Source: Buchnera aphidicola (Kurisakia onigurumii) (GTDB taxonomy: Bacteria > Pseudomonadota > Gammaproteobacteria > Enterobacterales > Enterobacteriaceae). Taken from it: a DNA stretch of 64,000 nt. Made by a program: the position numbers and the translations under genes. The notes under the pieces are model-generated. The model was given only the letters and a program-made list of their open reading frames with translations. It was not told where the DNA came from and did not search any database. Each line of letters begins with the position of its first letter. Position 1 is the first letter of the stretch. The stretch spans positions 62,001 through 126,000 of the forward strand of contig NZ_CP135033.1 in the NCBI RefSeq assembly GCF_039394605.1, in the 5' to 3' direction. Below are positions 45,574 to 55,488 of the stretch, in pieces.

Positions 45574-47506
45574 ATGTCTATAAAGATTTGTTTAAATGGA
45601 ATAAGTAAAATTTATAGTAAACCTATTTCTTTGATAAAAGTAATTGAAGATATTCAACCTAGTTTGTTAAAAGTTTGTGTAGCTGGTATTATTAATAAAA
45701 AAATTGTAAGTATATATTCTATTATAGAAAATAGTTCTAATATTATGATAATAACTAGTAAAGATAATTTATCTTTGGATATTATTCGAAGTTCATGTGC
45801 TCATTTATTAGGATATACAATTAAAAAATTATGGCCTAATTCTTACAGATCTAATATATATATTAATAATTCAGGTTTTTATTATGATTTTGAAATATCT
45901 AGGAATATTAATAAACAAGATTTATATTTAATAGAATCAGAAATGAAAAGTTTAGTTGCATTAAATTATGCAATAAAATTTAATAATAAAACTTTAGTAG
46001 AAGCTAAAAAATTATTTTTAGAAAATAATGAAAAGTATAAAGTAATATTATTAGATCGATATTCAAAAAAAAAAAAAAAAATTTATTAAAATTTTTTCGC
46101 ATCAAAAAAATATAGATATTTTTACTGGAATTCAAGTTCCATTTATTGGTTTATGTTCAAATTTTAAAATTCAAAAAGTATCTAGTGTATATTGGGATAA
46201 TAATAGAAAAAATACAAGTTTAAATAGAATTTATGTAATATGTTGGGCTAATAAAGTGCAATTAGATCAACATGTACATAAATTACAGGAATTAAATAAA
46301 CGTGATCATAGAAAAATATCTAAAAAATTGGATTTATATCATGTTCAAGATGATGCCCCTGGAATGATATTTTGGCATTCTAACGGATGGGTTATATTTA
46401 AAGAATTAGAAAATTTTATTCGTAGTGAATTAAAAAAATATAATTATCAAGAAGTGAAAACTCCTTTAATTATTGATAAAAAAATTTGGGAAAAAAGTGG
46501 GCATTGGGAAAATTATAAAAAATTTATTTTTACTACTTCTTCTGAAAATAGAAATTATTGTATAAAACCAATGAATTGTCCGGCTCATATACAAATTTTT
46601 AATCAAAAATTACGATCATATCGTGATCTTCCTATACGTATTTCTGAATTTGGAATATGTCATCGAAAAGAATCTTCAGGGTCTTTACATGGTTTAATGA
46701 GAGCACGTAGTTTTACACAAGATGATGGTCATATTTTTTGTACTAAAAATCAAATTCGTAATGAGATTAATTCTTGTTTAAATATGATTCTGAATGTATA
46801 TAATATTTTTCATTTTAAAAAGATAAAAATAAATTTGTCTACACGTCCAGAAAATCGTATCGGAGATGAAAATACTTGGAATCAGGCAGAAAATGATTTA
46901 ATTAGTTCTTTGAATGAAAAAAAATTAGATTTCAATTATCAAAAAGGAGAAGGAGCTTTTTATGGTCCTAAAATTGAACTTTTATTAGAAGATTCTTTGG
47001 ATCGAACATGGCAATGTGGAACAATACAATTGGATTTTTATTTATCATCTTTATTGAATGCAAAATATGTAAATAAGAATAATGAAAAAAAAAATTCAGT
47101 TATAATACATAGAGCTATATTAGGTTCAGTAGAAAGATTTATTGGTATGATTACAGAAGAATATATCGGTTCTTTTCCGACTTGGTTATCACCTATTCAG
47201 GTGCTGGTAGTTAATATTACTGATAATCAAATTTCTTATGTAAATAATCTCAAGATAAATTTATTTAATAATGATATTAGAGCTAATATAGATATACGAA
47301 ATGTTTCTATTGGATTAAAAATTCGAGAATTTATGATGTTACGTATTCCTTATATGTTAATTTGTGGTGATAAAGAAATTAATACTAATACAGTAAGTGT
47401 TCGAACTAGATCTGGAAAAAATTTTAATAATATAGATTTTAATTTTTTTGTTAAAAAAATAAAACAAGAAATATATAAAAAAAGTTATAACAGTTGGGAG
47501 GAGTAA
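45574..47506 (+). CDS. thrS: Threonyl-tRNA synthetase, frameshifted at poly(A), editing site altered
   Basis: Charges tRNA-Thr. The frame opens at ATG 45574, breaks in an A17 run (46065-46081) and continues +1 to 47506; joined about 643 residues, E. coli 642. Domains: N-terminal TGS-like region, editing domain (about 60-225), class II core (FTTSSENRNYCIKPMNCPAH, YRDLPIRISEFG, FTQDDGHIFC, GPKIELLL, IHRAILGS) and anticodon domain. In the editing domain the E. coli H73 equivalent is kept (SCAHLLGY), but H77 is Tyr, C182 is Phe and H186 is Gln (IDIFTGIQVP). Removing one A restores the frame; rescue by slippage is likely since the gene is essential. infC follows after 3 nt. Confidence 0.9.
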
Positions 47507-47509
47507 AGT

Positions 47510-48049
47510 ATTAAAGGTGTAAAGAGAGTTCAACCAATACGACCAAATCGAATTAATAACGACATCAATTCTTCTAAAGTTCGTTTAACGGGTGTAGAAG
47601 GAAATCAAATTGGAATTTGTGATTTACAAGAAGCATTAAAAAAATCGCGAGAAATGGGTCTTGATTTGGTTGAAATTAGTCCAAATGCTAACCCTCCGGT
47701 ATGTCGTATTATGGATTATGGAAAATTTTTATATGAAAAAAGTAAATCTTTTAAAGAACAAAAGAAAAAACAAAAAGTTATACATGTAAAAGAAGTAAAG
47801 TTTCGGCCATGTACTGAAGAAGGAGATTATCAAGTGAAATTAAGAAATATTATTAGGTTTTTATCTGCTGGTAATAAAGTAAAAATTACACTAAGATTTA
47901 GAGGAAGAGAAATGGCTCATCAAAAAATAGGAATAAAAATATTATATAGATTACAAAAGGATATAAATAATTTTTCTTCTATTGAATCTTTTCCTTCTAA
48001 AATAGAAGGTCGACAAATGATTATGATTTTAATTCCTAAGAAAAAATAG
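47510..48049 (+). CDS. infC: Translation initiation factor IF-3 (AUU start)
   Basis: IF3 checks start-codon pairing and prevents subunit joining. 179 residues, E. coli 180. The start is ATT 47510, preceded by GGGAGGAG, giving [15 protein letters not shown] after the first residue, like the E. coli N-terminus. There is no earlier ATG in frame. E. coli infC also begins with AUU, which lets IF3 limit its own synthesis. Core motifs: [38 protein letters not shown] and [11 protein letters not shown]. First of infC-rpmI-rplT. Confidence 0.97.
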   Translation: MKGVKRVQPIRPNRINNDINSSKVRLTGVEGNQIGICDLQEALKKSREMGLDLVEISPNANPPVCRIMDYGKFLYEKSKSFKEQKKKQKVIHVKEVKFRPCTEEGDYQVKLRNIIRFLSAGNKVKITLRFRGREMAHQKIGIKILYRLQKDINNFSSIESFPSKIEGRQMIMILIPKKK

Positions 48050-48123
48050 TTTTTTATTTTATAAAATATATTTTAGAATTTTATGATTTATTTTTTTTAA
48101 AATATAAAAAAAGGAATGTAAAT

Positions 48124-48321
48124 ATGCCTAAAATTAAGACATTACGGAGTGCAACTAAACGATTTAAAAAAACTGCATCTGGTTTATTTAAAAGAAAAAA
48201 AGCTAACTTACGTCATATTTTAACTAAAAAAAATACAAAATATAAAAGAAGTTTGCGATCTAAAGTTGTAATTTCAAAAAGTGATAAAAAAAAATTAGCA
48301 CTTTTTTTGCCATACGTATAA
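48124..48321 (+). CDS. rpmI: 50S ribosomal protein L35
   Basis: 65 residues as in E. coli: [32 protein letters not shown] and [21 protein letters not shown] stands before ATG 48124. It sits between infC and rplT, the conserved enterobacterial operon in which L20 represses rpmI and rplT translation; I cannot confirm the pseudoknot by eye. Confidence 0.97.
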   Translation: MPKIKTLRSATKRFKKTASGLFKRKKANLRHILTKKNTKYKRSLRSKVVISKSDKKKLALFLPYV

Positions 48322-48363
48322 ATAATGGATTACATATTTTTTATAATAGGAGAAAAGTGATTC

Positions 48364-48729
48364 ATGGCTCGTGTTAAACGTGGTGTGACTGCTCGTGCTC
48401 GTCATAAAAAGGTTTTAAAGCAAGCAAAAGGTTATTATGGAGCTCGATCTCGTGTATATCGAGTAGCAAAACAAGCTGTTATTAAAGCAGGTCAATATGC
48501 TTATCGAGATCGACGCCAAAAAAAACGTTCGTTTAGAAGTTTATGGATTACACGAATTAATGCTGCTGCTAGATTAAATAAAATTTCCTATAGTAGTTTC
48601 ATGTTAGGATTAAAGGTTTCTTCTATTTCTATTAATAGAAAAATTTTATCTGAGATAGCTATTATGGATAAAAATGCTTTTTCTATTTTAGTGAAAAATT
48701 CTTTAATGGCATTAAAAGTTTGTAATTAA
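48364..48729 (+). CDS. rplT: 50S ribosomal protein L20
   Basis: Early large-subunit assembly protein and translational repressor of its operon. 121 residues, E. coli 118: [65 protein letters not shown] lies 11 nt before ATG 48364. A small hairpin at 48752 separates it from pheS. Confidence 0.98.
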   Translation: MARVKRGVTARARHKKVLKQAKGYYGARSRVYRVAKQAVIKAGQYAYRDRRQKKRSFRSLWITRINAAARLNKISYSSFMLGLKVSSISINRKILSEIAIMDKNAFSILVKNSLMALKVCN

Positions 48730-48751
48730 TTTTCAATATAAAAATTTTTGA

Positions 48752-48769
48752 GGGAGTAACCAATCTCCC
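48752..48769 (+). terminator. Terminator/attenuator-like hairpin between rplT and pheS
   Basis: GGGAG (48752-48756) pairs with CTCCC (48765-48769) around an 8-nt loop, followed by ATATATTTTT. In E. coli this gap holds the pheM leader peptide and an attenuator; no Phe-rich leader ORF is visible here, so it is read as a simple terminator or read-through point. Confidence 0.6.
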
Positions 48770-48857
48770 CATATATTTTTAATTTTTTATTGATGTTTTA
48801 AAAAAAAATTTAAAAATATTTAACATATAAAATAAAATATAATAAAAGTGTATAATT

Positions 48858-49862
48858 TTGAAAATTTTAAAAAAAAATAATTTATTACAAGAAATTAAAA
48901 GAAATTTTATAAAATTTAATCAAGAAAAAAAAAATATTGATACATTAAAAAAATTAGTATTATTAAAGATAAAATATATAGGAAAAAAAAATAAATTATC
49001 AAATTATTTAAAAAAATTAAAAATTTTTTCCGTAAAAGATAAAAAAAAGTTTTTTATTTTAATTAATTATATTAAAAAAATAATTAAAAGAGAATTAATT
49101 ATTTTGCAAAAAAAAATATCTTTAGATGTGTATAATATACAACAAGAGAAATATATAGATGTTTCTCTTCCTGGTCGTGTTACTAATTCTGGATCTATTC
49201 ATCCTATAACTAATACAATATATATTATAGAATCTTTTTTTACAAAACTTGGTTTTCAAATTACCTCTGGACCAGAAATAGAAAATAAATATTATAATTT
49301 TGATTCTTTAAATATACCATTTGATCATCCTTCTAGAAATGAACAAGATACTTTTTGGTTTGATAAAAATAATTTATTGCGAACACAAACTTCTAGTGTA
49401 CAAATTCGATTTATGGAACAAAATAAACCTCCTATTAAAATTATTGCTCCTGGTAAGGTATATAGAAATGATTTTGATTCTACACATACTCCTATGTTTC
49501 ATCAAGTTGAAGGATTAGTAATAGATAAAAATATTAGTTTTTCTAATTTAAAATGGTTAATGTATAGTTTTATAGAATATTTTTTTGACTTTAATGTTTC
49601 AATAAGATTTCGTAATTCATATTTTCCATTTACTTTGCCTTCCGCTGAAATTGATATAAAACAGAATAATAAATGGATAGAAATATTAGGTTGTGGTTTA
49701 GTACATGTTAACGTTTTGGAAACAGTTAATATTAATCCTAAAAAATATTCTGGTTTAGCTTTTGGTATTGGAGTTGAAAGAATTACAATGTTAAAATATG
49801 GAATTAAAGATCTTCGTTCTTTTTTTGATAATGATTTAAATTTAATAAAACAGTTTAAATAA
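48858..49862 (+). CDS. pheS: Phenylalanyl-tRNA synthetase alpha subunit
   Basis: Catalytic class II subunit of the alpha2-beta2 PheRS. 334 residues, E. coli 327. Start is TTG 48858; no ATG fits the family N-terminus. The N-terminal coiled coil (about 1-85) is lysine-rich. Catalytic motifs: [59 protein letters not shown], and [20 protein letters not shown]. pheT follows after 18 nt. Confidence 0.96.
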   Translation: MKILKKNNLLQEIKRNFIKFNQEKKNIDTLKKLVLLKIKYIGKKNKLSNYLKKLKIFSVKDKKKFFILINYIKKIIKRELIILQKKISLDVYNIQQEKYIDVSLPGRVTNSGSIHPITNTIYIIESFFTKLGFQITSGPEIENKYYNFDSLNIPFDHPSRNEQDTFWFDKNNLLRTQTSSVQIRFMEQNKPPIKIIAPGKVYRNDFDSTHTPMFHQVEGLVIDKNISFSNLKWLMYSFIEYFFDFNVSIRFRNSYFPFTLPSAEIDIKQNNKWIEILGCGLVHVNVLETVNINPKKYSGLAFGIGVERITMLKYGIKDLRSFFDNDLNLIKQFK

Positions 49863-49880
49863 AAATTTTGGTTAAAAAAA

Positions 49881-52316
49881 ATGAAATTTAGTGAATTATG
49901 GTTACGAAAATGGATAGATAATCCATCTATTTCAACTAATTTATTATGTAAACAAATGACAGAAGTGGGTTTAGAAGTAGAAAAAATTGAAAAAATATCA
50001 TATTCTTTTAAAAAAATTATTATAGGAAAAATTTTAAAAATAAAACAGGTTATAATAAAAAAAAATTATTTTTTTATTTATTTTGTAAAAATTGATAAAA
50101 ATAAAATTATTTATTGTATTACGAAAAATAAATTTTATATAAAAAATAAAAAAATAGCTATTGCTACTAATAATTCTTATATTAATGATAAAAAAACAAA
50201 AATAAATAATTATTTTTTTCAAAAAATAAAATGTAATGGAAAAATATGTTCTTATGCAGATTTAGGAATGTATTTTTCAAATGAAAAATACATTATTTTT
50301 CCAAGCAATTCTATAATAGGAAAAAGTATTAAAAATTATATTTCATATAATGACAATATAATTAAAATAAATATACCGCATGATCGTCCAGATGCAAATA
50401 GTATTTTTGGTTTAGCAAGAGAAATATCTATAATTAATGATTTAAAAATTCCTAAAATTAAATGTAAAGATATTTTAGTTAATTCTAATCATGTTGTTAA
50501 TGTTAAAATTAAAAAAAATAGTGGATGTATTAGATACATAGGTATGGTAATAGAAAAAGTTAAATTAAATATTAATACTCCATTATGGATGAAAGAAAAA
50601 TTAAGACGTTCTTCAATAAGTTCCCAAGATATTATTACTGATATTATTAATTATGTCTGTTTAGAATATGGTGAACCAGTTCATATATTTGATTTTGATA
50701 AAATTGAAAATGAAATATTTGTTGAATTAAATTCAAATAAAAAAGAGATTTACATTCTATCTCAAAAAATAAAAAATTTAAAAAATTCTATTTCTGTAAT
50801 ACGAGACAAAAATTGTGTTTTATCTCTTTCTAATAATTTAGTTTTTAATAATTTTCAAACTAATAAAAATACTAATAAAATATTTATAGGATCTGCATGT
50901 TTATTAAAAAAACAATTAAATATTAATTATTTATTTAGTAAGAATTTAAATTCAGAAAATATATTAAATATGGATAATATTTCTGTTAATTGGTATCAAC
51001 AAAAAAAAACTGTTTTATATGTTTCTCATTTAATTTTAAAAATATGTGGAGGGTGTGCTGGTTCTTTAACTATATCGTATAATAGAAAAAAATATGATTT
51101 AAAAAAACAATATATTAATTTAAATCATAATTATTTAAATACTTTTTTAGGATGTTTTATTAGTAGTAAAAAAATACATAATATTTTTATAAAATTAGGA
51201 TATAAAATTATTTTTTATAAGAATGGATGGAAAGTGTTTCCGCCATATTGGAAAAATTTTATTACTACGAAAGAAGAAGTAATTTCTGATTTTTGTAAAT
51301 TATATAAATATGAAAATATTCCAAAAAAACCTTTTTTAATGCATAATACGATTTCTAATAAAGTAATTAATGATATTCAATCACTATTTTTTTCTCATAT
51401 AAGAATAAAATTTTTTTTAATAGATAAAGGTTATTCTGAAATCATTACCTATTCTTTTATTAGTCAAAAAATACAAACGTATTTTTTTCCAAATACTAAT
51501 CCATTAATGATTAAAAATCCTATTTCAAATGATATGTCTTCTATGAGATTGACTTTATGGCCTGGATTAATAAGTTCTGCTTTCTATAATAATAATAGAC
51601 AACAAGATACATTAAAATTATTTGAAATAGGTTCTTGTTTTTTTCCTATAGAAAATAAATCTTTTGAAATACAAGAAAATGTATGTTTATCAATTTTATC
51701 TACTGGATCTAAAAATTTTTCAATATGGAACTCAAAAAAAAGTTTTTTTGATTTTTATGATTTAAAAGGAGATGTTGAATCATTATTTGATTTTTTTGGA
51801 ATTTTAGATCGAATCACTTTTTGTTCTAGTTTTATAGATGGATTAAATCCTAAAAAATCTTCTGTCATTTTTTTTAATAAAATAAAAATTGGACATTTAG
51901 GTATATTAGATACAAAAATACAAAATAAATTTAATTTTCGACATGAAGTCGTTTTATTTGAATTATTTCTAAATAAAATTAATAACAATACAAATAAAAT
52001 TAAAGAAATAAAATATTTTCCCAGAAGTAGAAGGGATATTTCAATTACTGTATCTGAAAAAGTAATGTATCAAGATATTTTAAATGAATGTAGAAAAATA
52101 AACTGTAAAGAAGAAATATTCTTTAATCTATTCGATATATATCAAGGAGATAAATTTTTAAAAGGAAAAAAAAGTATTTCAATTAGTATAAATTTTTTAA
52201 ATACAAATGGAGTATTAACAGAAAAAAAAATTAATTTTATCACCAATCAAGTAATAGAGTGTTTAAAAAATAATTTACAAGCAAATTTACGTATTGAAGA
52301 TAAAATTATAAAATAA
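49881..52316 (+). CDS. pheT: Phenylalanyl-tRNA synthetase beta subunit, degraded editing domain
   Basis: Structural, tRNA-binding and editing subunit of PheRS. 811 residues, E. coli 795. The opening MKFSELWLRKWI, the central B5 region, and the C-terminal anticodon-binding domain (YFPRSRRDISITVSEKV) are recognisable. The N-terminal tRNA-binding fold is weak. In the B3/B4 editing domain (about 50600-51080) the GEPVHIFDFDKI histidine is kept. The following E. coli signatures (the GGIFGG loop, the Glu of NVLLECAFF, the SHRYERGVDP block) are replaced by unrelated Lys/Asn sequence. Convergent with glyS. ihfA, which follows pheT in E. coli, is absent. Confidence 0.94.
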   Translation: MKFSELWLRKWIDNPSISTNLLCKQMTEVGLEVEKIEKISYSFKKIIIGKILKIKQVIIKKNYFFIYFVKIDKNKIIYCITKNKFYIKNKKIAIATNNSYINDKKTKINNYFFQKIKCNGKICSYADLGMYFSNEKYIIFPSNSIIGKSIKNYISYNDNIIKINIPHDRPDANSIFGLAREISIINDLKIPKIKCKDILVNSNHVVNVKIKKNSGCIRYIGMVIEKVKLNINTPLWMKEKLRRSSISSQDIITDIINYVCLEYGEPVHIFDFDKIENEIFVELNSNKKEIYILSQKIKNLKNSISVIRDKNCVLSLSNNLVFNNFQTNKNTNKIFIGSACLLKKQLNINYLFSKNLNSENILNMDNISVNWYQQKKTVLYVSHLILKICGGCAGSLTISYNRKKYDLKKQYINLNHNYLNTFLGCFISSKKIHNIFIKLGYKIIFYKNGWKVFPPYWKNFITTKEEVISDFCKLYKYENIPKKPFLMHNTISNKVINDIQSLFFSHIRIKFFLIDKGYSEIITYSFISQKIQTYFFPNTNPLMIKNPISNDMSSMRLTLWPGLISSAFYNNNRQQDTLKLFEIGSCFFPIENKSFEIQENVCLSILSTGSKNFSIWNSKKSFFDFYDLKGDVESLFDFFGILDRITFCSSFIDGLNPKKSSVIFFNKIKIGHLGILDTKIQNKFNFRHEVVLFELFLNKINNNTNKIKEIKYFPRSRRDISITVSEKVMYQDILNECRKINCKEEIFFNLFDIYQGDKFLKGKKSISISINFLNTNGVLTEKKINFITNQVIECLKNNLQANLRIEDKIIK

Positions 52317-52387
52317 ATATATTTAAGAAAAAATATTTTTTATTTTTAATTATATTTAATTAATTTAAAATTATAATTGTAATGTAC

Positions 52388-52446
52388 AAGAATAGTAAAT
52401 AGAATATATAAAAATTATAAACTGAATACTATTCTTATATTTTTAT
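52388..52446. terminator. Hairpin between convergent pheT and glyS
   Basis: Ten-nt arms AAGAATAGTA (52388-52397) and TACTATTCTT (52437-52446) flank a 39-nt A/T loop and are followed by a T-rich tract. It is central in the 158-bp spacer between convergent genes, so a bidirectional terminator is plausible. Confidence 0.5.
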
Positions 52447-52474
52447 TTTTTTATATTAAATATATTTTTATTAT

Positions 52475-54379
52475 TTATATAAAAACGGATAGTTTACAGA
52501 AATAGTTTAAATATTTTTTGGTTTTTTGAAGAATTAATATTCTATTATAAAAAACATTTTTATTTTTGTCTTTTATTAGTACATTTTTAAAAAATATTTC
52601 AATTTGTTTAGAAAAAATAATTTCTTGCAGAAATGCTTTTTGATATTTTTTTTTTTTTATTAATTGTAATATGTTTATTTTAAAAATTTTTAAATTTATA
52701 TAAAAATTTTTTTCATATTTATTATTAAATAGATTGATTTCAACAAATTGATTAGAATTTTTTTTTTCTTTTTTTAGTATTTTTCCAATTCTTTTATATG
52801 AAATTAATAAATGTTTAAATTCTACTTTTTTTGCATAATTTTCTAATACTTTAATACGTAAATATATTTCTAATATGTTATTTAATTTTAATAACAATAT
52901 TGATTTTATTATATTAATGTTTATTTTTTTTTTTTTGCATAAATAAACAATTCTATTAAAAAAAAATTTTAAAATTTTTTCTTCTAATTCATTTGTTTGT
53001 CTATAATTATATAGAAATACACATTTTTGAATTAAATATTTTAAATCAATAGTAATTTTTTTTTCTATAATAATTCTTACTATTCCGATAGCAAATCTTT
53101 TTAATTGAAAAGGATCTTGATTAGATGAAGGTTGTTTATTTAATATAAATAAACCAACTATTGTATCTATTTTGTCACATATTGATAATATACAACCAAT
53201 TTTGCTTTTTGGTAATGTAGAATTATAGGATTTAGGATAATATTGTTCTTGAATTGCTTCTGAAACTTCTTTTTTTTCTTTATTTTGAATAGCATAGTAT
53301 TTTCCTACTATTCCTTGCATATTTGGAAATTCGAAAACTAAGTTAGTAATCAAATCACATTTAGATAAAATTGCTGCTCGGATTGCATTTTTTAAATCAT
53401 TTTTTAATTCTTTTTTCATGAAAATGATTAATTTTTGTATTCTAATTGTTTTATCGTATAAATTTCCTAGTTTTTTATAAAATAAAATATTTTTTAGTAG
53501 TTTTAAATATTCTATTAATTTTATTTTTTGATCTTCTTTAAAAAAGAAATATGCATCGTATAAACGAGATTGAATAGCTTGTTTATTTCCTTCAATAATT
53601 TTTTTTTTATCTATTGGATTTATATTAGAAACAATTATAAATTCAGATGTTAAAAAATTAGTAAAATTATTGTATATTAAAAAACTTTTTTGAAATACTT
53701 GAACAATATAAAAAATTAATTCATGAGGTAATTTTAAAAATTTTTTTGAAAATTTTCCAACTAATATATTAGGATATTCTGTTAAACATGTTACTTCATC
53801 TAATAAATTATTTTCATATTGAACAAAACCATTAATTTCTTTAACTTTTTGGTTAATTTTATTTTTTATAAATTCTTTTCTAATATTATAGTTAGCAATA
53901 ACCATTCCTTTTTTTAAAAGAATATTTGAATATTCATCAGCATTTTTTATTTTTATTTTTTTGTTTTTTAAAAAGAAATGTCCATATGTAATATTATTAG
54001 ATAATAAATTAAATATTTTTATTGGTAAAATAGATTTTCCTAAAATTGCTAATATATTTCTAACTGGTCTAGAAAATTTTAAAGAATTTTTATCCCATAA
54101 CATGGGTTTAGTGATGTGTATTTTTTTTATTGATGAAATTATTATTTTCTGAAATGTATATTTATTTTTTTTTTCTTTATTTTTTTTTTTTTCAAGTTGT
54201 ACATTTTTTATTTTTATTGCTATTCTTTGTGGAGTAGCATACCATTTTATTATTTCATATTTAATAATATTTTTTTGCAGTTCATTTTTTATATTTTTAA
54301 CAAATGATAAAGACATATTATGTAATTGTTTAAAAGGTAGTGCTTCTGTGTATAGTTCAACTAATAATGTTTTTTTCAT
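52475..54379 (-). CDS. glyS: Glycyl-tRNA synthetase beta subunit
   Basis: tRNA-binding subunit of the bacterial alpha2-beta2 GlyRS. 634 residues versus 689 in E. coli, shortened by losses within the N-terminal and middle regions. Recognisable blocks: LLVELYTEALPFKQL, WYATPQRIAI, FSRPVRNILAIL, YGHFFLKN, KGMVIANYNIRKEFI, LTEYPNILVGKF, and LSICDKIDTIVGLFILNKQP plus SNQDPFQLKRFAIGIVRI. Separated from glyQ by 19 bp on the minus strand, the normal operon. Confidence 0.95.
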   Translation of the reverse strand: MKKTLLVELYTEALPFKQLHNMSLSFVKNIKNELQKNIIKYEIIKWYATPQRIAIKIKNVQLEKKKNKEKKNKYTFQKIIISSIKKIHITKPMLWDKNSLKFSRPVRNILAILGKSILPIKIFNLLSNNITYGHFFLKNKKIKIKNADEYSNILLKKGMVIANYNIRKEFIKNKINQKVKEINGFVQYENNLLDEVTCLTEYPNILVGKFSKKFLKLPHELIFYIVQVFQKSFLIYNNFTNFLTSEFIIVSNINPIDKKKIIEGNKQAIQSRLYDAYFFFKEDQKIKLIEYLKLLKNILFYKKLGNLYDKTIRIQKLIIFMKKELKNDLKNAIRAAILSKCDLITNLVFEFPNMQGIVGKYYAIQNKEKKEVSEAIQEQYYPKSYNSTLPKSKIGCILSICDKIDTIVGLFILNKQPSSNQDPFQLKRFAIGIVRIIIEKKITIDLKYLIQKCVFLYNYRQTNELEEKILKFFFNRIVYLCKKKKININIIKSILLLKLNNILEIYLRIKVLENYAKKVEFKHLLISYKRIGKILKKEKKNSNQFVEINLFNNKYEKNFYINLKIFKINILQLIKKKKYQKAFLQEIIFSKQIEIFFKNVLIKDKNKNVFYNRILILQKTKKYLNYFCKLSVFI

Positions 54380-54398
54380 ATATTTATCTCAAAAATTT

Positions 54399-55280
54399 TT
54401 ATTTTTCTTGATTTTGTAAATATTTTTGGGCTACTAGTTTGGATAATTTTCTAAGTTGAAAAATATAATCTTGTCTTTCTGTTACTGATAATGTTTTTTT
54501 TGAATCTAATAAATTAAAATTATGTGTTGCGTGTAGAATATATTCGTATGCAGGATTTATTAAAGGTTTTTCTAGTTTTAATAATCTTTTAGATTCATTA
54601 ATATATTTATGAAATAAAAAAAATAATAATTTTGTATCAGAATTAATAAAATTATATTTTGAATTTTCGATTTCATTATTATGAAATAATTGTCCATATG
54701 TAATTAATTTTTTTTTTGTTTGCATCCAAATGATATCGTATATACTTTTTTTATTTTGTATATACATACAAATTCTTTCTATTCCATAAGTTATTTCTAC
54801 AGTTATAGGATTACATTCAATACTACCCATATTTTGAAAATAAGTGAATTGTGTCATTTCCATTCCATCTATCCAAACTTCCCATCCAATACCTGATGCA
54901 CCTAATGTTGGATTTTCCCAATTATCTTCTATAAAACGTATATCAGAAGTATCAGGAAAAATATTTATTATTTTTAGAGATTCTAAATAAATTTTTTGTA
55001 TATTTTTAGGGGGTGGTTTAATTACAACTTGAAGTTGATAATAATGTTGTAATCTATTTGGATTACATCCATATCTTCCATCCGTAGGTCTACGGCAAGG
55101 TTGAATATAAATACTAGAAAAAGATTTGGATCCTAGTGATTTAAAAAAAGTTTCTGGATGAAATGTTCCTGCTCCAACTGATATATCTATAGGAATGGTA
55201 TATAAAAGACCTTTTTTATACCAAAAATTTTTTATTTTTTTAGTTATAGTATAAAAACTATTATCTATTTTACAACTCAT
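54399..55280 (-). CDS. glyQ: Glycyl-tRNA synthetase alpha subunit
   Basis: Catalytic class II subunit of GlyRS. 293 residues, E. coli 303, with a shortened C-terminus. Conserved: SVGAGTFHPETFFKSLG, QPCRRPTDGRYGCNPNRLQH, IRFIEDNWENPTLGASGIGW, EVWIDGMEMTQFTYFQ, ITYGIERICMYIQ. AGAGGTAAG stands before the ATG at 55280 (minus). Divergent from nfo across 208 bp of A/T sequence. Confidence 0.97.
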   Translation of the reverse strand: MSCKIDNSFYTITKKIKNFWYKKGLLYTIPIDISVGAGTFHPETFFKSLGSKSFSSIYIQPCRRPTDGRYGCNPNRLQHYYQLQVVIKPPPKNIQKIYLESLKIINIFPDTSDIRFIEDNWENPTLGASGIGWEVWIDGMEMTQFTYFQNMGSIECNPITVEITYGIERICMYIQNKKSIYDIIWMQTKKKLITYGQLFHNNEIENSKYNFINSDTKLLFFLFHKYINESKRLLKLEKPLINPAYEYILHATHNFNLLDSKKTLSVTERQDYIFQLRKLSKLVAQKYLQNQEK

Positions 55281-55488
55281 AATTCTTACCTCTCTTTTTT
55301 TTTATAATTAATATTTAATATTATAATAAATTTTTATATTAAAATATAAAAAAGTTAATATATAAAAACACTTTTATTCAAAAATAATTTTTTTAATTAA
55401 TACAATTAAAATAATATATTTTAATTAAGTATAATTTTGCATAAAAATATATTATTTTATCGTTATAATTTTTCTAAGGATAGTATTT

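Noticed and set aside
46256..47506. Stand-alone ThrRS lacking its N-terminus, starting inside the downstream frame.
   Set aside because: The frame is open back to the A17 run and the residues before 46256 align with ThrRS, so one gene is more economical.
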